This document shows, piece by piece, positions 53,274-61,271 of a stretch of DNA of 64,000 nt. The stretch spans positions 124,001 to 188,000 of the forward strand of contig JAHLLG010000004.1 in NCBI GenBank assembly GCA_020444275.1, written 5' to 3'. Made by a program: the position numbers and the translations under genes. Numbering within the stretch: the first letter of the stretch is position 1; every line of letters starts with the position of its first letter. The stretch is from Bacteroidota bacterium (GTDB taxonomy: Bacteria; Bacteroidota; Bacteroidia; Bacteroidales; UBA12077). The notes under the pieces were generated by a model that was not told the DNA's origin, did no database searches, and saw only the letters and a list, made by a program, of their open reading frames with translations.

Positions 53274-53344
53274 GTAGAACTTATACTAAGATAAATATTT
53301 GCAATTTTAAAATATTTGTTTATCTTTGTAGAAATTATACTAAG
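53274..53344 (+). repeat. Direct repeat flanking the RM promoter
   Basis: GTAGAACTTATACTAAG (53274-53290) recurs as GTAGAAATTATACTAAG (53328-53344), 16 of 17 nt identical, 54 nt apart. One copy lies upstream of the -33 box, the other at the transcription start. This is a plausible pair of operator sites. Confidence 0.55.
53298..53328 (+). promoter_or_regulatory. Promoter of the type I RM operon
   Basis: TTTG (53298-53301) and TATCTTTG (53321-53328), spaced by 19 nt, are a full Bacteroidota -33/-7 pair. Transcription would start near 53335, so the first gene must begin after that. Confidence 0.75.
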
Positions 53345-53351
53345 AAATAAA

Positions 53352-53924
53352 TTGGAAAATAGAATTAAAGACATAGCGATTGTTCAATCTGGAATGTATG
53401 CCAAAACAGACAAGTATGGTGATGTAATATATTTACAGGCAAAGCATTTTGATGAAAAAGGAACAGTAAAACCTTTGCTTCATCCTGATTTAAGAATGGA
53501 TGGAAAAATCAAAAACCATTTATTGAAAGATGGTGATTTGCTGTTTGCAGCAAAAGGAGCTAAAAATTTTGCCATAATTTATAGAGATAGGTTTGGTCGA
53601 GCTGTCGCTTCATCTACCTTTCTTGTAATTCGAGTAAAGCCTAATTATCAAAAAATAATTTCACCTGAATATTTAAAATGGTTTCTGAATCGTCCAGATT
53701 GTCTGCGTTTTTTACAAAGTGGTGCAAAAGGTACCGGTATTCCTTCGATATCTAAAGTCTTTATTGAAGATTTAAAGATAGATATTCCATCTATGCATAC
53801 TCAGGAAATCATTTTGGAAGTACATAAGTTAAGGGAAAAAGAAAAAGACATTAAACAACAAATTGAAGAATTAAAAGAAAAAGAAATTCAGTATAAACTA
53901 AAGATAGCTGCTAAAAAAGATTAA
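53352..53924 (+). CDS. hsdS: Half-size HsdS (single target-recognition domain)
   Basis: The protein is about 190 residues long and begins LENRIKDIAIVQSGMYAKTD, the usual start of an HsdS target-recognition domain. It runs through one TRD and ends in one coiled-coil spacer helix (about 160-190). I chose TTG 53352 because the longer frame from 53316 lies inside the promoter and no ATG fits without losing the domain start. HsdM begins 3 nt after the stop. A single-TRD subunit can work as a dimer or swap with the full HsdS of this operon. Confidence 0.75.
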   Translation: MENRIKDIAIVQSGMYAKTDKYGDVIYLQAKHFDEKGTVKPLLHPDLRMDGKIKNHLLKDGDLLFAAKGAKNFAIIYRDRFGRAVASSTFLVIRVKPNYQKIISPEYLKWFLNRPDCLRFLQSGAKGTGIPSISKVFIEDLKIDIPSMHTQEIILEVHKLREKEKDIKQQIEELKEKEIQYKLKIAAKKD

Positions 53925-53927
53925 AAT

Positions 53928-55499
53928 ATGAAAAATAAAATTTCACAAAAGGAAATTAATAATATTGTTTGGAAAGCTTGTGATACTTTTAGGGGTGTTA
54001 TTGACCCTAGTCAATATAAAGATTACATTTTAACAATGTTATTTCTAAAATACGTTAGCGATGTACATAAAGATAAGTTTAAGAACTATTTAGATAAATA
54101 TAATGGAGATACAGATCGTGCAGAGCGAGCTATGAAACATGAACGTTTTGTAGTTCCTAGCCATTGTTCATTTTATTACTTATATCAAAATCGTAATGAA
54201 GCTAATATAGGTGAACTTATTAATATTGCTCTAAATGATTTAGAAGAAGCAAATCGAGAAAAGCTAAGTAGCGAAGATGGTTCTGGTATTTTTAGAAATA
54301 TTGATTTCAATAGTAGCAATCTTGGTGATATTAAAGATAAAAACTCAAGATTAAAAAACCTACTTATAGATTTCAATGATGACAAACTCAATTTAAGTCC
54401 TTCATATCTTGAAGGCGCAGACATAATTGGAGATGCATACGAATTTCTTATTTCAAATTTTGCCAGTGATGCAGGTAAAAAGGCTGGTGAATTCTTTACT
54501 CCTGCTGAAATTTCTACCCTATTAGCGAAATTAACGAAATCGAAACCCGGCGCAAGAATATACGACCCAACTTGTGGCTCTGGTTCATTGCTAATAAAAG
54601 CTGGTAAAGAAGTAGGCTCAGAGAATTTCTCACTATATGGTCAAGAAGCAAATGGTAGTACATGGGCATTAGCTGTAATGAATATGTTTTTGCATGGTTT
54701 TGACAATGCTAATATACGATGGGGTGATACTATAAGGAATCCAAAACATAAGGAAGATGATGCCCTTATGAAATTTGACACTGTAGTTGCAAACCCTCCA
54801 TTTAGTCTTGATAAATGGGGTAAAGTTGAAGATAAAGAAGATAAGGAAAAAGCTAGCACAAGTTTTGATCCAGAGAAAGATAAATACAATCGATTCTGGC
54901 GTGGTGTTCCTCCAAAAAGCAAAGGAGACTGGGCATTTATTACTCACATGATTGAATCAGCCTATGAAGGACATGGGAAGGTAGGAGTTGTTGCCCCTCA
55001 CGGTGTTTTATTTCGTGGTGCATCAGAGGGTAAAATACGTCAAAAAACTATTGAAGAAAACATTTTGGAAGCTGTTATTGGCTTACCAGCAAACTTATTC
55101 TTTGGTACCGGTATTCCTGCAACCATACTTATTTTTAATAAAGGCAAAGATAAAAACACAAATGTATTATTTATTGATGGTAGTAAAGGTTTTGAATCAG
55201 GCAGAAACAAAAACAATTTACGGACTAAGGATATTGAAAAAATAGTCGAAACTTATCAGAAGTTTACTAATGGGAAACTTGGTTCAGGTGTAATAGAGGA
55301 ACGTTTCAGTTATTCCGCTACTCTTGAAGAACTAAAGGAGAATGATTTTAACCTGAACATTCCTCGATATGTTGATACATTCGAAGAAGAACCAGAAGTT
55401 GATATAAAAGATGTACAATCCGAAATAACAACTCTTGAAAAGGAATTAGTAGATGTACAAAATGAAATGGCTAAATATCTAAAAGATTTGGGAATATGA
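53928..55499 (+). CDS. hsdM: Type I restriction-modification DNA methyltransferase HsdM
   Basis: The 523-residue N6-adenine methyltransferase has an N-terminal helical HsdM domain. SAM-binding motif I is DPTCGSGSLL (from residue 213) and the catalytic motif IV is NPPF at 289-292. The length fits. It methylates host DNA together with HsdS and protects it from HsdR. The stop overlaps the GIY-YIG gene (ATGA at 55496-55499). Confidence 0.96.
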   Translation: MKNKISQKEINNIVWKACDTFRGVIDPSQYKDYILTMLFLKYVSDVHKDKFKNYLDKYNGDTDRAERAMKHERFVVPSHCSFYYLYQNRNEANIGELINIALNDLEEANREKLSSEDGSGIFRNIDFNSSNLGDIKDKNSRLKNLLIDFNDDKLNLSPSYLEGADIIGDAYEFLISNFASDAGKKAGEFFTPAEISTLLAKLTKSKPGARIYDPTCGSGSLLIKAGKEVGSENFSLYGQEANGSTWALAVMNMFLHGFDNANIRWGDTIRNPKHKEDDALMKFDTVVANPPFSLDKWGKVEDKEDKEKASTSFDPEKDKYNRFWRGVPPKSKGDWAFITHMIESAYEGHGKVGVVAPHGVLFRGASEGKIRQKTIEENILEAVIGLPANLFFGTGIPATILIFNKGKDKNTNVLFIDGSKGFESGRNKNNLRTKDIEKIVETYQKFTNGKLGSGVIEERFSYSATLEELKENDFNLNIPRYVDTFEEEPEVDIKDVQSEITTLEKELVDVQNEMAKYLKDLGI

Positions 55500-56059
55500 T
55501 AACGGTTAAATATGAAGATATAAAGGATATACATCCGCAGGAATTTATTCTGAAACTAAGTAAAGAAAGTAAGAAGAAGTTTAAGGAGATTACTGTTAAC
55601 GATTTTATTGAAAAAGAGAATTTATCAAAATCTTTTATAGATATAAATTATACTGAGATATTTACTTATGGTGTTTATTTATTCTTTAATCAAAATCAAG
55701 AAGTTGCCTATGTCGGAAAATCAAAAAATGGATTTTACGATAGACTAATGGGACAAAAAAACACACGTTTTAAAAAACATTGGGGCTGGAACACAATTCT
55801 TCAAAAAATTGCAATGAATGTTCATGGAAAAGAATATGATAATCTAACGGATAATGATTTAAAAGAAAGTCTTGAAGTGCTTGAGGACTATTCTTTAATT
55901 TTAATTGAAGTGCAAAATAATAGTGTTCCAATAGGTAGGTTGGAAGGTTTATTAATGCGAGCTAGCAACTTTATTTGGGGCAATAGCCTTTTAAACAATT
56001 CGAAAACCAAACTTTATAAACGTGAAGTCAATAGCACAATTCAAGAAATTCTATCTTAA
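55496..56059 (+). CDS. GIY-YIG-like nuclease within the RM operon
   Basis: The 187-residue protein has a GIY-YIG-like core: G59-V-Y for the first motif, A71-Y-V-G74-K-S for the second, Arg at about 83, and a downstream Glu in RLEGLLMRA. The N-terminal 50 residues are not recognised. It overlaps hsdM by 4 nt and precedes the full hsdS by 12 nt, so it is an integral part of the operon. A role in restriction or in control of the system is inferred from position. Confidence 0.75.
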   Translation: MITVKYEDIKDIHPQEFILKLSKESKKKFKEITVNDFIEKENLSKSFIDINYTEIFTYGVYLFFNQNQEVAYVGKSKNGFYDRLMGQKNTRFKKHWGWNTILQKIAMNVHGKEYDNLTDNDLKESLEVLEDYSLILIEVQNNSVPIGRLEGLLMRASNFIWGNSLLNNSKTKLYKREVNSTIQEILS

Positions 56060-56071
56060 CTAACAAACGTA

Positions 56072-57271
56072 ATGCAAACATTAAATAAAAATAGAAAAGG
56101 ATATAAAGAAACAAAAGTTGGTTGGATACCTGTTGATTGGGAGGTGAAAACAATATCAGAAGCATTTCAAATTTGCAATCACTTACGATATCCAATTAGT
56201 CAAGAAGAAAGAAGTAAAATACAGGGGGATTATCCATATTATGGACCAACAAAAATTCAAGACTATATTAATGAATATAGATTGAATGGGACTTATGCTT
56301 TACTTGGGGAGGATGGAGATCATTTCTTAAAGTGGAAAGAGCAACCTATGACTCTATTAGTCAGTGGTAAATTCAACGTAAACAATCATGCTCATGTTAT
56401 AAAAGGTGTTGAGAATCTTACTGAATGGTTTTTTTATTACTTTAATCACAAGCCTTTAACTCCATATTTAACTAGACAAGGTGCAGGTAGGTATAAACTT
56501 ACAAAAGATTCATTAAAATCAATCCCTTGCGCTATACCTAAAGTTAATGAGCAGAAGAAAATTATTCAATTAATTAGTAGTTGGGATAAAGCAATTGAAC
56601 TAAATAGAAAATTGATCATTCAAAAAGAGCTACAAAAAAAGTGGCTAATTAAAGTGCTTTTGACAGGCAAACAAAGATTGAATGGTTGTAATAATGATTG
56701 GAGCTTTATACGATTCAAAGAAATTTTTAGTCCTATAAAAGAAAAAGCAAACGGTCGAATATTTAAAATACTATCTGTTACAAAAGAAGGTATAATTTCC
56801 CAATCAGATTATTTTAAAAAAGAAATTGCAAGTGAAGATACTTCAAAATATTTAGTTGTTCGAAAAGGGAATATGGTAATGAGTGGGTTGAATTTTTGGA
56901 TGGGATCAATAGATGTTTTATCAAAATATGAAGAAGGAATTGTTTCCCCTGCTTATAAAGTCTTTAAAATCTACAATCAAGACATATCAATAGATTTTAT
57001 GAAATTTTTCACAAGAAGTGAAATAATGAAAAAAGCATTAATTGGCTCTTCTGTTCAAGGAGCAAGTATTGTAAGGAGAAATCTTGACAATGAAATTCTA
57101 CAAGAGTGGGATTTTTATTTGCCAAATCTTGCTGAACAAGAACAAATAGCTAAAGTACTTCAACTTGCTGATAAAGAAACTGAATTGCTTCAAGTAAAAT
57201 TAGATAGCTTAATCAGTCAGAAAAAGGGATTAATGCAACAACTTCTTACGGGTAAAAAAAGATTGCACTAA
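56072..57271 (+). CDS. hsdS: HsdS specificity subunit, two target-recognition domains
   Basis: The 399-residue protein has the full HsdS plan: TRD1 (about 14-160) starting KVGWIPVDWEVKTISEAFQI, a coiled spacer ending LLTGKQRL (near residue 207), TRD2 (about 210-355) and a second spacer ending LLTGKKRLH. The two halves end in nearly the same motif, as expected for the internal repeat. It determines the bipartite recognition site. Confidence 0.95.
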   Translation: MQTLNKNRKGYKETKVGWIPVDWEVKTISEAFQICNHLRYPISQEERSKIQGDYPYYGPTKIQDYINEYRLNGTYALLGEDGDHFLKWKEQPMTLLVSGKFNVNNHAHVIKGVENLTEWFFYYFNHKPLTPYLTRQGAGRYKLTKDSLKSIPCAIPKVNEQKKIIQLISSWDKAIELNRKLIIQKELQKKWLIKVLLTGKQRLNGCNNDWSFIRFKEIFSPIKEKANGRIFKILSVTKEGIISQSDYFKKEIASEDTSKYLVVRKGNMVMSGLNFWMGSIDVLSKYEEGIVSPAYKVFKIYNQDISIDFMKFFTRSEIMKKALIGSSVQGASIVRRNLDNEILQEWDFYLPNLAEQEQIAKVLQLADKETELLQVKLDSLISQKKGLMQQLLTGKKRLH

Positions 57272-57327
57272 AAACAAGACGAATGAAAGATTTAATAAAG
57301 AAATAGTATTTATTATAAAAAGAGATT

Positions 57328-57552
57328 ATGACAAGATTAGAACTATTACAACGTATTTCAAAAATTCATGCAATTAAATGCAATAAAAGCTTATCTGACA
57401 AAGATGCTATTGATTCATTTAATACATTAAATGAATTCAGAAGTAATATTGAAACAGGAGTGTTAAAAGATATTGAAGCAAGAATCAATAAATGGCAAAG
57501 CGAATCTCCTGTTGCTTCAAATTATGAAATTGAATTACTTTTAACTAAATAA
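57328..57552 (+). CDS. Hypothetical 74-residue protein in the RM operon
   Basis: A small, mostly helical, charged protein beginning MTRLELLQRISKIHAIKCNK. No domain recognised. It stands 56 nt after hsdS and 4 nt before the DUF2188 gene. Regular spacing supports real expression. It may be a small regulator or inhibitor of the system. Confidence 0.55.
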   Translation: MTRLELLQRISKIHAIKCNKSLSDKDAIDSFNTLNEFRSNIETGVLKDIEARINKWQSESPVASNYEIELLLTK

Positions 57553-57556
57553 GATT

Positions 57557-57793
57557 ATGACAAAAAGAAAAACAAGACATGTAGTTTCAAATCCTGATGG
57601 AGGATGGAGCTCAAAAAAAGGAGGAGCAGATAGAGCTTCTAAAAATTTTGAAACAAAAAAGGAAGCTGAAAAATACTCTCGTGACCTTAGTAGAAAAGAA
57701 GGTTCTGAACTAATTATTCATGGCAAAGATGGTAAAATTCAAAGATCAGATAGTCATGGTAACGACCCTTGTCCTCCAAAGGATAAGAATTAA
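57557..57793 (+). CDS. DUF2188 family protein
   Basis: The 78-residue protein follows the DUF2188 pattern closely: HVVSNPDGGWSSKKGGADRA, then FETKKEAEKYSRDLSRKEGS, then HGKDGKIQRSDSHGNDPCPP. The fold is predicted to be a small beta-alpha-beta unit. Its role is unknown. Members often lie next to restriction or defence genes and mobile elements. It sits between the 74-residue gene and the helicase-nuclease gene. Confidence 0.85.
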   Translation: MTKRKTRHVVSNPDGGWSSKKGGADRASKNFETKKEAEKYSRDLSRKEGSELIIHGKDGKIQRSDSHGNDPCPPKDKN

Positions 57794-57821
57794 TCATTAA
57801 TTAAAATTCTATGTTTCTTCC

Positions 57822-60800
57822 ATGAAAGATTTGAAAGATATATTAAAAACCCGACTGGTCAGGAGTGATCATAATCAGGGTCTATTATTACTAAACTTGC
57901 CAACAGGTTTTGGAAAAACGCACTATGTAATAGAATATCTTGCTGATAGCATTAAATCAAATAGTAGTAAAAAGATTTGGTTTATCACAGACATAAAGAA
58001 TAATCTTCCATGGAAGAAACTTAAAAATAAAATTGGTAAAGAAAAGTTTTATCAACATTGTTTGTTTCTTGATGCCTACACGGAAAGTGTAAAAAGTTAT
58101 ATTCATAATAATAGTGATGATTTACCTAAACCTTTTAGGAATTGGGTTTCATGGCCACCTTTGAAACGTTGGGCAAAAGCTCATGCAAATGCACAAGAAA
58201 ATGGTGATAAAGAATTTGAAAGATATGCCTATGAAAATTTATGTAGGTATGAACAAGAATTTCGAAAACAACTTAGAAAGTTCTTATCTGATAAACTAAA
58301 AGGAGAAAGAGGATATACTTTAAAGCTTAATAAACTGCGCACAGATAAAGATTTACAGTGGATTATTGAAATGTATCCATCTGTCCGTTATTTTGAAACA
58401 AACATCTATTTCTGTTCAGTTAAAAAGTTTTATCACAATATTGATACAATCATTGATAACAATATCACAATTACTGATGATGAGAACATCAAGGGGAATA
58501 TTGTTTTCATTGATGAATTTGATGCAACAAAGTCAGACTTAATTGATTTGATCATTGATAATTCTATTTCCATTAATCAAGATATTCTGGGAATGTTTAC
58601 GGTTATTAACAATGGTTTACAATCCAGAGGATTTCCTTCTTATTTATTTAATGATAAAGAGACAAAGGAATACAAAGGTTTAAAAGAACGTTTTAATAAG
58701 TGTGTTAAAATGTTTCAATCTGTATATTCAGAATATCAATTTAACAAACACTTTTTCTATACTGTTGACCCAGAAGAAAGAGTTTTCCTATTTAATGACT
58801 CAACATACCACACTGTTTCCTGCAAAGATGATGAATCAATTGGGAAAATTCTATCAATAGATTATTCTGGAACTAAAAACCAAATTTATCTAGATAATAA
58901 AATTCCAACAAACGAAAAGAATAATTTACTATATCTAATTAATTATGTCAGAGGATGCTTAAACACTTTTGCATTTCTTATAAACGCTATTGCTAAAACA
59001 TATACTGAAATATCTTCAAAACAAAGCGAAGAACAAGAAAGCGAAGTGTCTAAGCTTAGTCCTGATAATGCTGTAAGAACAATACTTGACTTGTTTGATG
59101 TCAGAGAAATTAATATTCAGAACTATATCCTAACAGTCATTTTTCAAAAAGTGAGAAATGAGTCAAAATCACTTGATTTTGATAATTCTCCTTTAGCAAA
59201 TGGTTTTAGATATTATGACCTGTTGAATCAGCCAGTTCATAATGAAACGTGTAGGTTAATGTATAATGATACAGTTACTACTCCAGAAGCTTGGTTAATA
59301 AATTTATGCAGCAAAGCTATGGTAATAGGAATTTCGGCAACAGCAGGGTTTGATTCTCCCCTCTCAAACTACTATTTATCTTATATTAAACATCATTTAG
59401 GTAACGATTTCCACTCACTTAACTCTAATGAAGAACTGATACTGCATAAGAAATTTGAAGATTTAAATAGCTTACGGCATAAGAATAAAATCAAAGTTAA
59501 ATGTATTGATTCGGATTTACATGAACCAGTCAAGAATTTAGAACGACTAATCTCAGATAAAGAGATTTGTTCTCACATAAACGAACTCGTTTTTAATGGT
59601 ATTGAAGAAAAGAACTTTGCTCAGAACAGATACCTTAAACTGGCAGAGGTCTATAAATACTACATTGAGAACAACATTAAATCAATGCTTGTATTGTCAA
59701 ATAGACTACCTAAAGATTATTTGAATGATGATTTCAATTTTGATAAGCTTAAAGAGTTACTTTCAGAAGTTCGATCAAAAGTAAGAGGTGAATCAATTGA
59801 ATTATCTAGAAAACAAGTAGAGAATGAAGTATATAGATTAAATTCTGATGAATTCAAAAAGCAATATCACGAAAACATTAAGCTGAAGTTAGAAAAGGGT
59901 GAAAATGTATTCTTGATATCATCTTTTAGAACACTCGGAGCTGGTCAAAACTTGCAGTATAAAAAACCCAAAGGTATTGATATAGTAAAGATCAATAATT
60001 TAGATTATGAAGGTGATGAAAAAGATTATGATGCAATATATATAGAAAAACCTACCTATCTGTTTTCATGGTTTTCTGATGACACGCTCTTAACACACAA
60101 AGATTTACTTAAGTATGTTTTTGAGCTAGAATATTTATATCATAGTGGTATTATTGATTATTACGACAAAAAAGAAAGAATTAAGTTTGCCTTTAAAAGA
60201 TATCATCAATTCGGTATCCGAACACCTTATAACAAACACCTTTTGGAGCATCCTAAAGTAGCTCAACACGCAGCTCGAACTATAATTCAAGCCGTTGGTA
60301 GACTTTCAAGAGCGAATTACAAATCCCCTACAACTCATATTCTTTATGATATTGGTATAAAAGATTACCTGAAGAATTTTAAAAAAGATCAATTCTTACT
60401 AATTGAAGAATTTAAAGCTCTTTATGACCATTGTGTAACTACTGCAACTCCTGAATATAATGAGAGCCAAAATATTTCTGTTGTCAATAGTCTTCTATTG
60501 GCTCAACGTTTAGAAAGTTTAGTGAGTAATATTGGAAGCTGGAATGAACGAATAATAGAAGTGTGGAAAAACATGAGAGAGCATGTATTAAAATTCCCTA
60601 CAGCATCAAATAAAGAACTATCTCAAATAAAAGGAATTTCTGAATATTATCTGAAAACTTATAATTCAGAACCTATTTCCCAGTACACATATTCAACCAA
60701 AGATGATTTTAAAACAGATTTACAAATATTCTACAATGATAAAGGTGAGAATCATGTTTCAAAGGAATCTGCTAGATTAGATAAAATATTTAAAATACCA

Positions 60801-61271
60801 GGTGTAAAAGATCTTTTTATAAAAAATGAATATGCTACTCAATTTATACCTAAAGAATATATTATATCACCACCATTATATAGGAATATTTATCTTGGCG
60901 CATTAGGTGAAGTTGTAGGTAAACATATTTTAGAAACTTACATCCCAGACATAAAACTATACGATCTGCCATTAGCTATTTATGAGTTGTTTGACTTTAA
61001 AGTTAATGATGCTATATATGTTGACTTTAAATACTGGAAAGAAACTACCATTATTGATAATTTCCGTGAAAACGAAAGAATAAAGGATAAAATGCAAAGG
61101 GTTAATGCTCAAAACGTTATTGTGATAAATATTCTTGCAAAAATAAGTAGTTATGAAATTCAAGAAAAGGATGGAATTATTCAGATTCCTTATCTGTGGA
61201 ACTTTTCAAAAAATAGAGTAAATAATAATGCCATTAATAAGATAAATCAGATATTAGATGAATTCAAATAA
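57822..61271 (+). CDS. Superfamily 2 helicase fused to a PD-(D/E)XK-like nuclease domain
   Basis: In this 1149-residue protein, Walker A is PTGFGKT at 27-33 and Walker B DEFD at 231-234. Motif III-like ISATAG follows, and motif VI QAVGRLSRA starts at 823. The C-terminal ~150 residues look like a PD-(D/E)XK nuclease: E1030 in GALGE, D1058 in LFDFKV and D1068-F-K1070 in IYVDFKYW. No DUF1998 or HsdR features were seen. It should be a DNA or RNA translocase with nuclease activity. Its stop overlaps the next gene by 14 nt. It lies inside a type I RM operon. Confidence 0.8.
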   Translation: MKDLKDILKTRLVRSDHNQGLLLLNLPTGFGKTHYVIEYLADSIKSNSSKKIWFITDIKNNLPWKKLKNKIGKEKFYQHCLFLDAYTESVKSYIHNNSDDLPKPFRNWVSWPPLKRWAKAHANAQENGDKEFERYAYENLCRYEQEFRKQLRKFLSDKLKGERGYTLKLNKLRTDKDLQWIIEMYPSVRYFETNIYFCSVKKFYHNIDTIIDNNITITDDENIKGNIVFIDEFDATKSDLIDLIIDNSISINQDILGMFTVINNGLQSRGFPSYLFNDKETKEYKGLKERFNKCVKMFQSVYSEYQFNKHFFYTVDPEERVFLFNDSTYHTVSCKDDESIGKILSIDYSGTKNQIYLDNKIPTNEKNNLLYLINYVRGCLNTFAFLINAIAKTYTEISSKQSEEQESEVSKLSPDNAVRTILDLFDVREINIQNYILTVIFQKVRNESKSLDFDNSPLANGFRYYDLLNQPVHNETCRLMYNDTVTTPEAWLINLCSKAMVIGISATAGFDSPLSNYYLSYIKHHLGNDFHSLNSNEELILHKKFEDLNSLRHKNKIKVKCIDSDLHEPVKNLERLISDKEICSHINELVFNGIEEKNFAQNRYLKLAEVYKYYIENNIKSMLVLSNRLPKDYLNDDFNFDKLKELLSEVRSKVRGESIELSRKQVENEVYRLNSDEFKKQYHENIKLKLEKGENVFLISSFRTLGAGQNLQYKKPKGIDIVKINNLDYEGDEKDYDAIYIEKPTYLFSWFSDDTLLTHKDLLKYVFELEYLYHSGIIDYYDKKERIKFAFKRYHQFGIRTPYNKHLLEHPKVAQHAARTIIQAVGRLSRANYKSPTTHILYDIGIKDYLKNFKKDQFLLIEEFKALYDHCVTTATPEYNESQNISVVNSLLLAQRLESLVSNIGSWNERIIEVWKNMREHVLKFPTASNKELSQIKGISEYYLKTYNSEPISQYTYSTKDDFKTDLQIFYNDKGENHVSKESARLDKIFKIPGVKDLFIKNEYATQFIPKEYIISPPLYRNIYLGALGEVVGKHILETYIPDIKLYDLPLAIYELFDFKVNDAIYVDFKYWKETTIIDNFRENERIKDKMQRVNAQNVIVINILAKISSYEIQEKDGIIQIPYLWNFSKNRVNNNAINKINQILDEFK

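Noticed and set aside
53316-53351. Longer N-terminus for the half HsdS
   Set aside because: The frame would start within the -7 promoter box, upstream of the predicted transcript start.
57822-61271. Reading the helicase as a second HsdR
   Set aside because: Nuclease signature is at the C-terminus, not the N-terminus, and a genuine HsdR start follows at 63408.
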